From positions 124,001 through 188,000 of the forward strand of contig PLUE01000016.1 of NCBI GenBank assembly GCA_003164785.1: a DNA stretch of 64,000 nucleotides, given 5' to 3'. Made by a program: the position numbers and the translations under genes. This DNA is from Gammaproteobacteria bacterium (GTDB taxonomy: Bacteria; Pseudomonadota; Gammaproteobacteria; Steroidobacterales; Steroidobacteraceae). Each line of letters starts with the position of its first letter. Position 1 is the stretch's first letter. A model generated the notes under the pieces. That model was not told the origin of the DNA. It did no database searches and saw only the letters and a list, made by a program, of their open reading frames with translations. This document shows, in pieces, positions 17,137 to 26,055 of the stretch.

Positions 17137-19519
17137 GATCGAAGCCCTCCGGCGCCCGTGAGGTCAGCAGAGCGGAGAGCAGCAGGGCAAGAAATGCCCC
17201 GGGCGCGACCGTCGTTCCCAGGGCTTCGAGCACCGGGACCTGGGAGAACGACAGCAGGCCGAAGCCGATCACCGTGCTGACGTTGGCAACGGCCAATGAC
17301 GCCAAGGTCAGGGGTCCGGCGCCAGGCTCCTGACTTCCCTCATGATCGAAGAACAACGCGTAGTTCGAACCCACCGCGACGATCAGCAACATACCGACCA
17401 AGTGCAGGATGGTCAATTGTTGCCCGAGGCCGGCCAGGGTCGCCGCGACGATGAGGACGGCAAGCGCGAGCGGTGCGAGAACGCGCACCACCCTCGATAT
17501 CGAACGCAGGGTGATGCAGAGGAGCAGGACGATGAGCACGAACCCGGCGAGCGACAGTCGCATCGCCTCATGCAGATAACCGGCGTAGAGGGCGTCCGTC
17601 TGACCTTTCAGGTCGAGGACCTGGGTGTTGCTCAAATTGGCCGCCGTCAGCGCAGCGTCGACCCGTGCGAGATCGACATCGGGCATCGCGGGCGCCGCGG
17701 CCTTCGTTGCCGGCGCATGCAGCGGCAGCAAGGCGCTCCAATGGTCGGACTGATGCAGGACCAGAGCGCCGAAACCTGCGGCAAGCGACGTGCCCCGCAA
17801 GTCCTCTGCGGTCAGCAAAGCACCACCTCGAGCGGCCTCGACCTCGTCGACGAACGGGGCGAGCTCGGCATCCTCGAGGGCCGTGCCGGCGGTGGCCTGG
17901 CGCACGGAGTCTCGCAGCGCGCGCTCGTCCGGGAGGGCGTCGCGGCGAGCTCGTTGTGCGGCCAGACTCGGCAGGTAATTCGTGGGGCTGTCGTAATCGC
18001 TGATCACCTGGGCGTCGATGAGAGATTGCAACGCGCCGCCGGCGCGTTCGGCGCCGCGCAGAACCGCCTCCAGGGTGGGGCCGGAAACGATGACCAGATC
18101 GAGAACGTCCGCGGCGCCGAGGTCGGAGCGGAGTTCTGCGTCATAGCGCTGCTCCTGGATCGAGATGGGACTCAACGACGACAGCTCGCGATTCCACAGC
18201 GTGCCGCGATGCAGGTACAAAATCGACAGCGCGAGCACTGCCAGTGCGAATGCCGCCATCGCGATCCTGCGGTCACCGACATGGCGCCCTGCATCCCGCC
18301 ATCTGCGCAGCCTCACTCCAAGAGGTGCAACGTCGCGGATGGTGAACCCGCGAGGCATGCACTGCGGCAGCACGAAGCGGGTGACCAGCGCTGCGGCAAG
18401 GAGTCCGCTGATGGAGTAGAGACCCAGCTGGGCCAGTCCGGGAAAACCCGACGGCAGCAATGAGGCGAATCCGCAGACGGACGTGAGCATCCCCAGACGC
18501 ACCGTCGGCCAGAGGGTGCGCTGCCACGTCGCGGTGTCGGCGTTCCGGCGCAGCGATTGAACGAAGAAATAAATCGAATAATCCACCGACTCGCCGATCA
18601 AGGTGATTCCGAAGCCCAACGTGATGCCATGGACCACGCCGAACCCCAGCGCGACCGCGGCGATGCCCGCCAACGCGCCGGTCGCCACCGGCAGCAGCCC
18701 GAGCGCCAAGGCGACGAGGGACCGATATACCGCGAGCAGCACGCAGACGACCAAGATGCTGCTGATGATGGACAGGCGCATTGCCGCCCGTTTGATCTTG
18801 GCGCGGGCGGCCACGGCAAAGACGCCGGGCCCGCTCAACCTCAGCTGGATCCTCGACGCCGCCGGCACGGCCGCGGCAAATGCCGACCGGATCGCATCGA
18901 GCGCCAATTCCTGGCCGTCGGTATCGGATCCGGCCGCCGTGGTCTGGGCAACCAGCAGGGTGCGCGCGCCGTCGGCCGACAACCAGACGCCGTCCAGGGT
19001 CCGCGGCCCCTGGGCGTGCGCAAGCTGGTCGATGATGTGCAGCGTCTCGCCGGTGGGATCGTGCGGCACCAGCGATTTCAACATGAGGCCGCTCGACGTG
19101 GCGAGGTTCTCGATGGTTTCGCCGACGGCGGCCCGCAAGCCGGGCGTGGAAAAGCGCCCGGCCGACACCTGGTCGCTCAGCAGGTAGCGGTGTCGAAACA
19201 GAAAATCGCGATCGAGCTCGGCCGTGAGCGGTTCGCCGTTGTCGACGCTCGTGAACCGGGGGTTCGCGCGCAACCGATGCGCCATGCTCGTGGAGAGCGC
19301 GGCGCGAGCCGCCGTGTCGCCGTTCTCCAAGGCGACGAGGATCAATCGCGACGCGGGTCCATCGCGCAGCTGATCGACCAGCACTCGTTGCATGGGCGTG
19401 GGCTTCGACGGCAGAAAGGCGGACAGATCGGTGACGTAGTTGGCGTGCGCCACGATGGCGATGGCCGCCGCGATGGCGATCAACCACAGCGCGAGGATCC
19501 GCGCGCGGCGCGACATCAT
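17129..19519 (-). CDS. MMPL/RND-type lipid exporter (ApeM-like)
   Basis: Inner-membrane transporter of 796 residues with two homologous halves, each a transmembrane helix followed by a large periplasmic domain and a bundle of helices. First helix ILALWLIAIAAAIAIVAHA at about residue 8; helices near 255-420 include the family motif GESVDYSIYFFVQSL, and the second bundle lies near 655-790. Probably moves the finished aryl polyene ester toward the outer membrane, with the LolA-like protein next door. The start at 19519 gives an ATGA overlap with the LolA-like gene. Confidence 0.85.
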   Translation of the reverse strand: MMSRRARILALWLIAIAAAIAIVAHANYVTDLSAFLPSKPTPMQRVLVDQLRDGPASRLILVALENGDTAARAALSTSMAHRLRANPRFTSVDNGEPLTAELDRDFLFRHRYLLSDQVSAGRFSTPGLRAAVGETIENLATSSGLMLKSLVPHDPTGETLHIIDQLAHAQGPRTLDGVWLSADGARTLLVAQTTAAGSDTDGQELALDAIRSAFAAAVPAASRIQLRLSGPGVFAVAARAKIKRAAMRLSIISSILVVCVLLAVYRSLVALALGLLPVATGALAGIAAVALGFGVVHGITLGFGITLIGESVDYSIYFFVQSLRRNADTATWQRTLWPTVRLGMLTSVCGFASLLPSGFPGLAQLGLYSISGLLAAALVTRFVLPQCMPRGFTIRDVAPLGVRLRRWRDAGRHVGDRRIAMAAFALAVLALSILYLHRGTLWNRELSSLSPISIQEQRYDAELRSDLGAADVLDLVIVSGPTLEAVLRGAERAGGALQSLIDAQVISDYDSPTNYLPSLAAQRARRDALPDERALRDSVRQATAGTALEDAELAPFVDEVEAARGGALLTAEDLRGTSLAAGFGALVLHQSDHWSALLPLHAPATKAAAPAMPDVDLARVDAALTAANLSNTQVLDLKGQTDALYAGYLHEAMRLSLAGFVLIVLLLCITLRSISRVVRVLAPLALAVLIVAATLAGLGQQLTILHLVGMLLIVAVGSNYALFFDHEGSQEPGAGPLTLASLAVANVSTVIGFGLLSFSQVPVLEALGTTVAPGAFLALLLSALLTSRAPEGFDRA

Positions 19520-20085
19520 GGCGATGCCTGGGTCCGCAGCGTCATGAGCGAGCGGTCGCCGTCGGCCGAGCGGATTTCGATCTTGATCAGATCGTCGCGC
19601 ATTCCATCGATCCGCACCTGGGCGATGCTCTTCGCGACTTGGGGCTCCAGCGGCACCAACAGCAATGTCCACCGCGCCAGATCCCCGGAAAACTCCAGCC
19701 TGAAAACCCGCTCGAGTGCGCCGCGGTCGCCCGCCAGCGTCGCGCGAATGCTTTCCACGAATGGGACGATCTGGGGATAGGACTTCAAGTCGAGCACGTG
19801 GCTGCGACGGCCGCGCTGAACCGTGAGCACGTCGTCGACGAGAAGCAGACTCTCCAGGTGAGGTTCGAGCGTGCGCTTCTCCAGCCGATTCGGCGCGTCG
19901 TAGATCAGCTCGCCGGAGGACTCCACGGGTCGTTTCAGCATCGCCAGGAACTGCTGTTCGACGAAGCTCACCTCCCCGTGATGCCGGTCGGCGAGCAGGT
20001 GCATGACCCGGTCCAGATCATCGTTCGCCGCGCGCGCCGAGAGGCTCGCCAGAACCAGCAGGGCAACGAGTGCGCGCCCTCTCAC
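19516..20085 (-). CDS. Outer-membrane lipoprotein carrier (LolA)-like protein
   Basis: A 189-residue periplasmic protein with signal peptide RALVALLVLASLSARAA and a LolA-like body (SFVEQQFLAMLKRPVESSG, then LIYDAPNRLEKRT). Start is GTG at 20085 in a GTGA overlap with the upstream acyltransferase stop. In aryl polyene loci this family is thought to shuttle the lipid-like pigment across the periplasm, next to the MMPL exporter; direct evidence here is only the gene order. Confidence 0.8.
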   Translation of the reverse strand: MRGRALVALLVLASLSARAANDDLDRVMHLLADRHHGEVSFVEQQFLAMLKRPVESSGELIYDAPNRLEKRTLEPHLESLLLVDDVLTVQRGRRSHVLDLKSYPQIVPFVESIRATLAGDRGALERVFRLEFSGDLARWTLLLVPLEPQVAKSIAQVRIDGMRDDLIKIEIRSADGDRSLMTLRTQASP

Positions 20086-21044
20086 GGCTTCGACCCGCGC
20101 GCGGATTTTTCCGCCGGCTTGCGCCAAAAATCGAAGAAGTTGAACCAGTTGAACGGATCGAGGCGGCAATGTTTGTCGAGCAACCCGGCGTAGCGCTCGA
20201 CCGCCGCACGCACTGCGGCGTCGCGCGACGCCGCCGTCGCGCAGGAGAAATCCGCGATGGGCTCGAAAACGACGTGGTAGCGGTTGCGTCCACGGTACAG
20301 TCCCACCATGAAGATCACCGACCGGCGCAGGATCGCCGCCGCGCGCATCGGACCTGTGGGTAGATAGGCAGGCTCGCCGAGAATCATGACCTGATGCACG
20401 GGTTCTTCGCCCAACGTGCGATCGCCCAGCATGCCGACGAAAGCGCCGTGGTCGAGCCGCTCAGCGATTCGCAACATGGCGTCGATGTGGCCTAGAGAGA
20501 TGATGTCGGGCTTTGCATTCGGGTTGATGGCGGCAAGAATGGTGTTGATCTTGCGCGCGTTGTCCTCGTACATGGCCATCGAGACCTGCAATCCGGGCTG
20601 GCGGCGGCCTATGCTGCCGATGACCTCGAAGCTGCCCATGTGCGCCCCCATCAGGAAGGCGCCTTTGCCCAACGCCACCTGCGCCTGCATCAGGGACTCG
20701 CCGTCGATGGTGATCTTGAACGTGTCGAACTGCTCGTTGATGAGATAGACGCGATCATGAATCGTGGTCGCGAAGTTCAGCACGTGGCGAAAGCGGTCGA
20801 CGGCGGTCGGCTCCCGGCCCAGTGCGCGGCGCAGATAGCGCCGCGATTGGCGGCGCGCCGTCGGCGCAAACAGGAAAAAATAGATGGCAATCCAATAAAG
20901 CGGGATCCGGCTGAAAGTCCTGCCGAGCCGCAGGGAAAGATACGCCATCAGACGCAGCAGCGCGGTGCTGCCACGTTCGCGATGCCCTATCCATTCGGCG
21001 GCTTTCGGCGGTGCCCCGGCCAGATTCCGGGGTTCAAGCGCCAT
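20082..21044 (-). CDS. LpxL/HtrB-type lysophospholipid acyltransferase (ApeK-like)
   Basis: A 320-residue inner-membrane acyltransferase. An N-terminal hydrophobic segment (PLYWIAIYFFLFAP near 50) precedes the LABLAT-type domain, with the HX4E catalytic motif HMGSFE near residue 138. It probably attaches the ACP-bound polyene acyl chain to a lipid or glycolipid acceptor. Stop-start overlap with the LolA-like gene and an 11-nt overlap with the hotdog gene upstream. Confidence 0.82.
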   Translation of the reverse strand: MALEPRNLAGAPPKAAEWIGHRERGSTALLRLMAYLSLRLGRTFSRIPLYWIAIYFFLFAPTARRQSRRYLRRALGREPTAVDRFRHVLNFATTIHDRVYLINEQFDTFKITIDGESLMQAQVALGKGAFLMGAHMGSFEVIGSIGRRQPGLQVSMAMYEDNARKINTILAAINPNAKPDIISLGHIDAMLRIAERLDHGAFVGMLGDRTLGEEPVHQVMILGEPAYLPTGPMRAAAILRRSVIFMVGLYRGRNRYHVVFEPIADFSCATAASRDAAVRAAVERYAGLLDKHCRLDPFNWFNFFDFWRKPAEKSARGSKP

Positions 21045-21354
21045 CCGCTTCCTCCGGCGTCGCGCTCAGCGCTGACAGGAGGCCGGACGCGACCGTTCCC
21101 TGCGTATTGCGGATCGCGAAACGAATGCTGGCGCCGTTGGGCGCGTCGTGTTCGAGCGTCAGCGAATGACCGGGCTGCACGATGCCGAGAAATTTGACGG
21201 AGGAGACCTGCCATCGCAGCAGATCGAGGTTCCGCGCGCGTGCGATTTCGTGCAGCACTTCGTCGAGCAGCACGGCTCCCGGCAAAACGGGAAACCCTGG
21301 AAAATGCCCGGCATAGGCGCCGTGATCCCGTGCGATCTTCAGTTCCGTGATCAT
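21034..21354 (-). CDS. FabA/FabZ-like thioester dehydrase (ApeI-like)
   Basis: A hotdog protein of 106 residues with the FabA/FabZ active-site motif HFPGFPVLPGAVLLDEV near residues 17-33. It most likely forms the dehydratase complex with the ApeP-like protein. The start overlaps the ligase stop by 4 nt (ATGA) and its end overlaps the acyltransferase start. Short for a FabZ (about 150), as expected for ApeI homologues. Confidence 0.82.
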   Translation of the reverse strand: MITELKIARDHGAYAGHFPGFPVLPGAVLLDEVLHEIARARNLDLLRWQVSSVKFLGIVQPGHSLTLEHDAPNGASIRFAIRNTQGTVASGLLSALSATPEEADGA

Positions 21355-22706
21355 GGTTGCGGCCCCCCTGCCTTGAGTTGGCGCTCCGCGAAAGAGAGCA
21401 GCGCCTGCTCGGGTAGTTTACCCGTTGCGTTGCGCGGCAATTGGTCCACGAGCAGGAGCGGACGCGGCAGGAAAACGGGGTCGATGCGGCGGCGCAGCTG
21501 TGCGGATAATTGCGCGGCGTTCAAGCCGGGTGCGACGACGACCGCGGCCAAGCGTGCGATCCCTGTCTGGCCGCTCCCGGCGGCTTCGCGGAGAAAAAAT
21601 ACGCCGTCGACGACGCCGGGAATGGCGTTCAGCTGCATGTTCAAATAGGCGAACGAGCTGCGCTTGCCGGCGACGTTGACCAGGTCGGCGGTGCGGCCGA
21701 GCAGCAAGAACTCTTCGTCACTCGTGATTTCGATGACATCGCATAGGGTCGTCCTCTGCTCCACGTGGCCACCCTGCGCGAATACCTGGTCGCCTTGCGC
21801 ATCGAGGCGCACACCGGGCCAGAGGCGCCAGACGGGGGATGCGGCGGTGCGGCGGGTGGCGATCTGGCCCGTCTCCGTCGAGCCGTAGATTTCGAGCAGG
21901 CGCGTCTGGCACCGAGCTTCCACAGCGCGGGCCAGGTCGAGGTCCAGCGGTGCGGTCGCGGAGACGACCAGATCGACGATGGGTAGCTCGACGCCGGCGG
22001 CCAGCAGGGTGCGCAAATGAATGGGCGTCGATATGAGCGCGCGCGGCCGCGGCACCGCCTCCAGAGTGCCGCAGATATCAGCGGGATAGAACGGTCGCTC
22101 GGCGCTGAACGCATTGCCGCTGAGCAGCGCCAGCAGTACCGTCGATTCGAAGCCGTACATGTGTTGTGCCGGCACCGTGCCGATGAGCGTATGGACCCTG
22201 CCGTCGAGCAGACCGAGAAGCGGCGCTCCATCGCGCACGCAGCGCGCGAGGCGACCCCACGTCTTCCGGTAGGGCAATGGCGTGCCGGTCGAGCCGGATG
22301 TGAAAACGATGGCCGCCAGCTGGGTGTCCGGAATCTGCGGCACGAGCCAGGGGACCGCCGCGCCGTGCATGTCCGATGGGAAAACGAACCTCGGCAAGTC
22401 GATCGTGCAGCCTGGTTCGTCCGTCAGGCAAAACGCATCCGGGGCGAACTCAAGGAGCTGGCGGATGACTTCCGGCGTGTGAGTCGATGGCAGCAAGCTC
22501 ACGCGTCGAGTCATGAGGCAGGCAGCGAGACCGACTGTGAACCGATAACGGTCCAGGCACACATTGAGCACGTGCCGGCCGGCCGGCAGCCACGACGCAA
22601 GCTCGGCGGCATCCGCCAGAAATTGCTGCGCACTGACCGGTACGCCCCTTCGATAGGCAACGACGTCGGCGGGTGCTCGATGCGTCAACAGCGGGCTCGT
22701 GTCCAT
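21351..22706 (-). CDS. AMP-forming acyl/aryl-ACP ligase (ApeH-like)
   Basis: A 451-residue ANL-superfamily enzyme that activates the aromatic starter acid by adenylation and loads it on the ACP. Motifs: A3 IVFTSGSTGTPLPYRK near 133, A5 EIYGSTETGQIATR near 270, A7-like LLGRTADLVNVAGKRSS near 335 and the catalytic Lys region LPRNATGKLPEQ near 430. No starter-making enzyme (ammonia lyase, chorismatase) is present in the window, so the aryl acid must be made elsewhere. Separated by 9 nt from the membrane-protein gene upstream. Confidence 0.85.
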   Translation of the reverse strand: MDTSPLLTHRAPADVVAYRRGVPVSAQQFLADAAELASWLPAGRHVLNVCLDRYRFTVGLAACLMTRRVSLLPSTHTPEVIRQLLEFAPDAFCLTDEPGCTIDLPRFVFPSDMHGAAVPWLVPQIPDTQLAAIVFTSGSTGTPLPYRKTWGRLARCVRDGAPLLGLLDGRVHTLIGTVPAQHMYGFESTVLLALLSGNAFSAERPFYPADICGTLEAVPRPRALISTPIHLRTLLAAGVELPIVDLVVSATAPLDLDLARAVEARCQTRLLEIYGSTETGQIATRRTAASPVWRLWPGVRLDAQGDQVFAQGGHVEQRTTLCDVIEITSDEEFLLLGRTADLVNVAGKRSSFAYLNMQLNAIPGVVDGVFFLREAAGSGQTGIARLAAVVVAPGLNAAQLSAQLRRRIDPVFLPRPLLLVDQLPRNATGKLPEQALLSFAERQLKAGGPQP

Positions 22707-22715
22707 GGGTTGGAT

Positions 22716-23351
22716 TTACGTCGGGTTGGCGAAGTAAACCCGCACCGAGGCCATGACCCCGACACGTTTGATCTGGGGCAGAACTCGCCGCCGCACCAGG
22801 TATTCGCCGACGAACATGGTCGCCACCAGCGGCATCACACAAAAATTGATGTAAATCGACCAGACACGCAGCGGTGCTCCCGCGTACAAGAGGATCGATA
22901 CGGCTGCAATTGTGAAGAAGAAAATAGCCCAGGCCGCGGTCACGCGTCGCGTGTAGGCGATTTCGGGGGACGAGAGCGGGCCATGTACTTTATCCGCCAA
23001 GTGGGTGCACAGAGCGGTCCTGTTGCGCCGCAACGAACTCGCAAAGGTCAGGCCCAGCAGGGTATAGATGCTGCTCTCCTGCACCAGGTAGAACAACGAA
23101 AAGCTCCTGGTGAGAACCGGCCAAAGATAGACAAGGACGAAAGCGAGAGCAATGGAGGCGGCCGTGGCCGGCCAGACTGGCATCGACCGCCAGGCGAAGA
23201 CCAGGAACAGCAATGTCAGCGGTGCGAGGGCGACGGCGGCGCCCAGTCCGTGGGCGTCCGTCGAATTGCAATAATGGGACAGGGCCGCATAAACGATGAC
23301 CAGCGAGCAGGCCGCAGCGGCCTGCAGCCTACGCTCCCAGCGCGTACTCAC
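22716..23351 (-). CDS. COG4648-type membrane protein (ApeG-like)
   Basis: A 211-residue inner-membrane protein with about six helices (for example SLVIVYAALSHYCN near 17 and AVALAPLTLLFLVFAW near 39). This family occurs almost only in aryl polyene loci between ACP and ligase genes, exactly the position seen here; its function is unknown. The start overlaps the ACP stop by 4 nt. Confidence 0.75.
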   Translation of the reverse strand: MSTRWERRLQAAAACSLVIVYAALSHYCNSTDAHGLGAAVALAPLTLLFLVFAWRSMPVWPATAASIALAFVLVYLWPVLTRSFSLFYLVQESSIYTLLGLTFASSLRRNRTALCTHLADKVHGPLSSPEIAYTRRVTAAWAIFFFTIAAVSILLYAGAPLRVWSIYINFCVMPLVATMFVGEYLVRRRVLPQIKRVGVMASVRVYFANPT

Positions 23352-23650
23352 TTGGTTCTCTGTACCGCAATGTACTCAGCCAGGTGCCGGAGGGAACGGA
23401 AAATCTGTTGATTTTCCTGGCTGTCGGCCCGCAATTGGATGCCATATTGCTTCGACACGATCAAAGCGACCTCGAGGATATCGATCGAGTCCAGCCCGAG
23501 ACCGTCGCCATACAGCGGTGCCTCCGGATCGATGTCCTGCGGAGCCACTTCCAAATTCAACGCCTGGACGAAGAGGGTGGCAAGTTCCCGCTGTAGACCG
23601 ACACCGGCCAAGGGCGCCGGCTGTTGCATGAGCGACGCTTTGTCGGACAT
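23348..23650 (-). CDS. Acyl carrier protein of the aryl polyene pathway
   Basis: A 100-residue carrier protein. The phosphopantetheine Ser55 lies in GDGLGLDSIDILEVAL; an N-terminal extension of about 15 residues precedes helix 1. It carries the growing polyene. Other aryl polyene loci usually encode two ACPs (ApeE and ApeF), while only one is visible here. It is the first gene of the long operon, with a good sigma-70 promoter about 60 nt upstream and a 4-nt overlap with the next gene. Confidence 0.88.
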   Translation of the reverse strand: MSDKASLMQQPAPLAGVGLQRELATLFVQALNLEVAPQDIDPEAPLYGDGLGLDSIDILEVALIVSKQYGIQLRADSQENQQIFRSLRHLAEYIAVQRTK

Positions 23651-23709
23651 AGGCTGAGCTTCGATTAGGTTTTTAAAGTATATCGGGCATCGGTCTGCCT
23701 GTTCGCGGC

Positions 23710-23737
23710 ATTATATAGGTGTAAGCCGGACCGGCAA
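23710..23737 (-). promoter_or_regulatory. Sigma-70 promoter of the long aryl polyene operon
   Basis: On the minus strand TTGCCG (4 of 6) and a perfect TATAAT are separated by 16 nt. Predicted start near 23703, giving a leader of about 53 nt before the ACP ATG at 23650. No second promoter of this quality was noticed in the operon. Confidence 0.65.
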
Positions 23738-23767
23738 CCCGCGACTGAATTCGCTATCCTGGGGGTC

Positions 23768-24505
23768 ATGCAGGCACCTCACCCTCCGTTGAAAGACTAT
23801 TACGCCCAAGAGGCGGACAGAAACGGCTGGGTCCGCGGGCTATTCGACCAGACAGCGGGTGATTACGATCGCGTCGAGCGTGCCATGGCCCTCGGTTCGG
23901 GGCCTTGGTACCGACGCCGCGCGTTGCAGCAGGCGGGCTTGCGGCCGGGGATGCGTGTCCTGGATGTCGGGGTTGGCACGGGTCTGACGGCGCGGGAGGC
24001 CGCGCGTTTGGTGGGGGCTACCGGTCAGGTCACCGGCGTGGATCCGAGCGCCGGCATGATGAAAAGTGCCATCCTGCCGGCCACCGTCAACCTTCTGCTG
24101 GGGAAGGCCGAGGCCCTGCCGGTGCCGTCCGACACGGTGGATTTCGTCTCGATGGGGTATGCGCTGCGGCACGTGGCGGACTTCTCCGTGGTGTTTCAGG
24201 AGTTCAAGCGGGTGCTGGTGCCGGGAGGGCAGATCTGCATCCTGGAGATCACCTGCCCGGAAGGGCGCTTGCAGCGCCTGCTGCTCAAAGCGTACATGCG
24301 GGGTCTGGTGCCGGTATTGGCCCGATGCATCGCCCGCCACCGTGACGTGCCCAAGCTCATGCGCTACTACTGGGACACCATCGAGGCGTGCGCGAGTCCC
24401 GACGTCATCATGGGAAAGATGCGCGACGCGGGATTCGTCGAGGTCGAACGCATCGTATCGCTCGGAATCTTCTCCGAATACCGCGCCCGAAGCCCGGTCG
24501 CCTGA
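23768..24505 (+). CDS. UbiE-like SAM-dependent methyltransferase
   Basis: A 245-residue class I methyltransferase of the UbiE/COQ5 type: SAM loop MRVLDVGVGTGLTAREAARL near residue 60, GVDPSAGMM near 94 and a UbiE-like SMGYALRHVADF near 130. It is the only plus-strand gene inside the pigment locus, divergent from the ACP operon and ending 14 nt before the end of the glycosyltransferase gene. It may methylate the aryl head group, complementing the methyltransferase at 15 kb; a separate quinone role is possible. Confidence 0.75.
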   Translation: MQAPHPPLKDYYAQEADRNGWVRGLFDQTAGDYDRVERAMALGSGPWYRRRALQQAGLRPGMRVLDVGVGTGLTAREAARLVGATGQVTGVDPSAGMMKSAILPATVNLLLGKAEALPVPSDTVDFVSMGYALRHVADFSVVFQEFKRVLVPGGQICILEITCPEGRLQRLLLKAYMRGLVPVLARCIARHRDVPKLMRYYWDTIEACASPDVIMGKMRDAGFVEVERIVSLGIFSEYRARSPVA

Positions 24506-24519
24506 TCGGCGGCCGAGGA

Positions 24520-25278
24520 TCAGCCGATCGCGCGGCGGGCCACCAGCACGGGTAATCTGAGCAGGAATCCGCAAAACAACCGGAAATGCATCCAGGTGAG
24601 CAGGACGTTGTCGCGCCAATAATGGAAGTGCGATACGCCGCCCTCGTCTGCGCGAAAATAGCGCACCGGCGCGGGCATGTTAACCGGACGCACGCCGCGC
24701 CAGCACAGCCGCACGACCGCTTCGACGTCGAAATCGAAACGCCGCATCCAGACTTGATGACGCATGACCCGGGCGAGCGCATCCATCGGATAGACCCGGA
24801 AGCCGTACAGCGAGTCGCCGATGCCGGACCAGAGCGTCTCCAGGTTGGCCCACCAGTTCGAAATCTTGCGACCTTTGACGCGCAGGCTGGGCGCGCTGGC
24901 ATCGAAGACCGGACATCCCAGCACCATGACGTCGGGTCGGCCGAGCGATGCCTCCATGAAGGGAATGATTTTTTCCGCCGGGTGCTGTCCGTCGGAATCC
25001 ATCGTGAGCGCATGGGTGAAGCCCGCGAGCAGTGCCTCGCGAATGCCATGCAGGACGGCGGCGCCCTTGCCGCGGTTCTCCGGCAAAATCAGGACACGTA
25101 AGCCGGGTTCGCGCGCCATCATTTCCTGCAACTGCTCGCCCGAGCCGTCCGAACTGCCGTCGACGACCACCCAGACCGGCGACCAGTGCGCCAGGGCGGC
25201 CCTGACTGTGTCGAATACCCTGGGTCCGGGGTTATAGCTGGGAATCAGGACGATATGGGTCGCCGACGGTGTCGCCAT
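24520..25278 (-). CDS. Family 2 glycosyltransferase
   Basis: A 252-residue GT-A glycosyltransferase of the dolichyl-phosphate-mannose synthase kind: IPSYNPGPRV near residue 12, VVDGSSDGSGEQL near 38 and the metal-binding MDSDGQHP near 90. It resembles the N-terminal half of ApeJ-type proteins (GT plus acyltransferase); here the acyltransferase is a separate upstream gene. The ATG at 25278 follows the acyltransferase stop by 5 nt. Probably glycosylates the lipid acceptor of the pigment. Confidence 0.8.
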   Translation of the reverse strand: MATPSATHIVLIPSYNPGPRVFDTVRAALAHWSPVWVVVDGSSDGSGEQLQEMMAREPGLRVLILPENRGKGAAVLHGIREALLAGFTHALTMDSDGQHPAEKIIPFMEASLGRPDVMVLGCPVFDASAPSLRVKGRKISNWWANLETLWSGIGDSLYGFRVYPMDALARVMRHQVWMRRFDFDVEAVVRLCWRGVRPVNMPAPVRYFRADEGGVSHFHYWRDNVLLTWMHFRLFCGFLLRLPVLVARRAIG

Positions 25279-25283
25279 GGCAT

Positions 25284-26048
25284 TCAACCTGGTTTCAACC
25301 ATCGCGATTGAAGGGCGCCGGCCAGTTCGACGCGATAGTAGGCGGCGAGTTCGTGAGTGAATGCGCTGACGTCCTTGGGCGGGTCAAAACGCCGACCCAG
25401 GCGCACACGGTAGGTGATCGGCAGGTGCGGTCTCTTGAACAGAGGCCACCCCTTGCTCAAGTACGGCGAGTCCGTTTCGATGAGGAGTGTTTGCACCGGC
25501 ACGTCGGCGTGTTTGGCGATGAGGCCGACACTGGCGACCAGGGGATTGATGGGCGCCCGCACGGTGCGCGTGCCTTCGGGAAACAGGAGCAACACCCCGC
25601 CGCAGCGCAGGTGCCCCACCGATTCCTTGACCATCTGCAGCGACGATTCGTTGCGCACATAACGCGCCAGACGGGATCCGGAGCCCAGGAACACGTTCCT
25701 CATCAGTTCCGCCTTCATGACGCACACGATGTTCGGATGCCGCGTCAATATGAGCAACGCATCGATCAGGCAGGGATGGTTGGGCGCGAGAATCACCGGT
25801 GGGCCGCCCTTCAGGGAATCGAGTTCGGTCAGGTCCAGGCGATAGCTGCCGGTGATCGCCAAAGACCAGGCATAGAGACGAAAACCGGCGCTGATGCCGC
25901 GGCGGCCGACGGACGTGCCCAGGTCGGGGGGCAGAATGAAGTACAGCGGCAGCGCCAGACCGCACCAAGTCAGACAGATGATCCCTAGGAGGATCAGCGA
26001 TGAATAAAGTGCGAAATATTCATAGAGAATGCGAAGCGGGCGCAGCAT
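25284..26048 (-). CDS. PlsC-type 1-acylglycerol-phosphate acyltransferase family
   Basis: A 254-residue acyltransferase with an N-terminal helix (YSSLILLGIICLTWCGLAL near 15), the HX4D motif NHPCLID near 90 and FPEGTR near 155. In aryl polyene loci such an enzyme (ApeD-like or the ApeJ C-terminal half) is thought to esterify the acceptor. Lies between the MipA/OmpV-like gene (7 nt) and the glycosyltransferase on the minus strand. A housekeeping phospholipid role is possible but the context argues for pigment assembly. Confidence 0.8.
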   Translation of the reverse strand: MLRPLRILYEYFALYSSLILLGIICLTWCGLALPLYFILPPDLGTSVGRRGISAGFRLYAWSLAITGSYRLDLTELDSLKGGPPVILAPNHPCLIDALLILTRHPNIVCVMKAELMRNVFLGSGSRLARYVRNESSLQMVKESVGHLRCGGVLLLFPEGTRTVRAPINPLVASVGLIAKHADVPVQTLLIETDSPYLSKGWPLFKRPHLPITYRVRLGRRFDPPKDVSAFTHELAAYYRVELAGALQSRWLKPG

Positions 26049-26055
26049 GACGGCC

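Noticed and set aside
15654-17280. Long plus-strand frames across the aryl polyene operon
   Set aside because: They overlap convincing minus-strand enzymes and have compositions without any recognisable domain.
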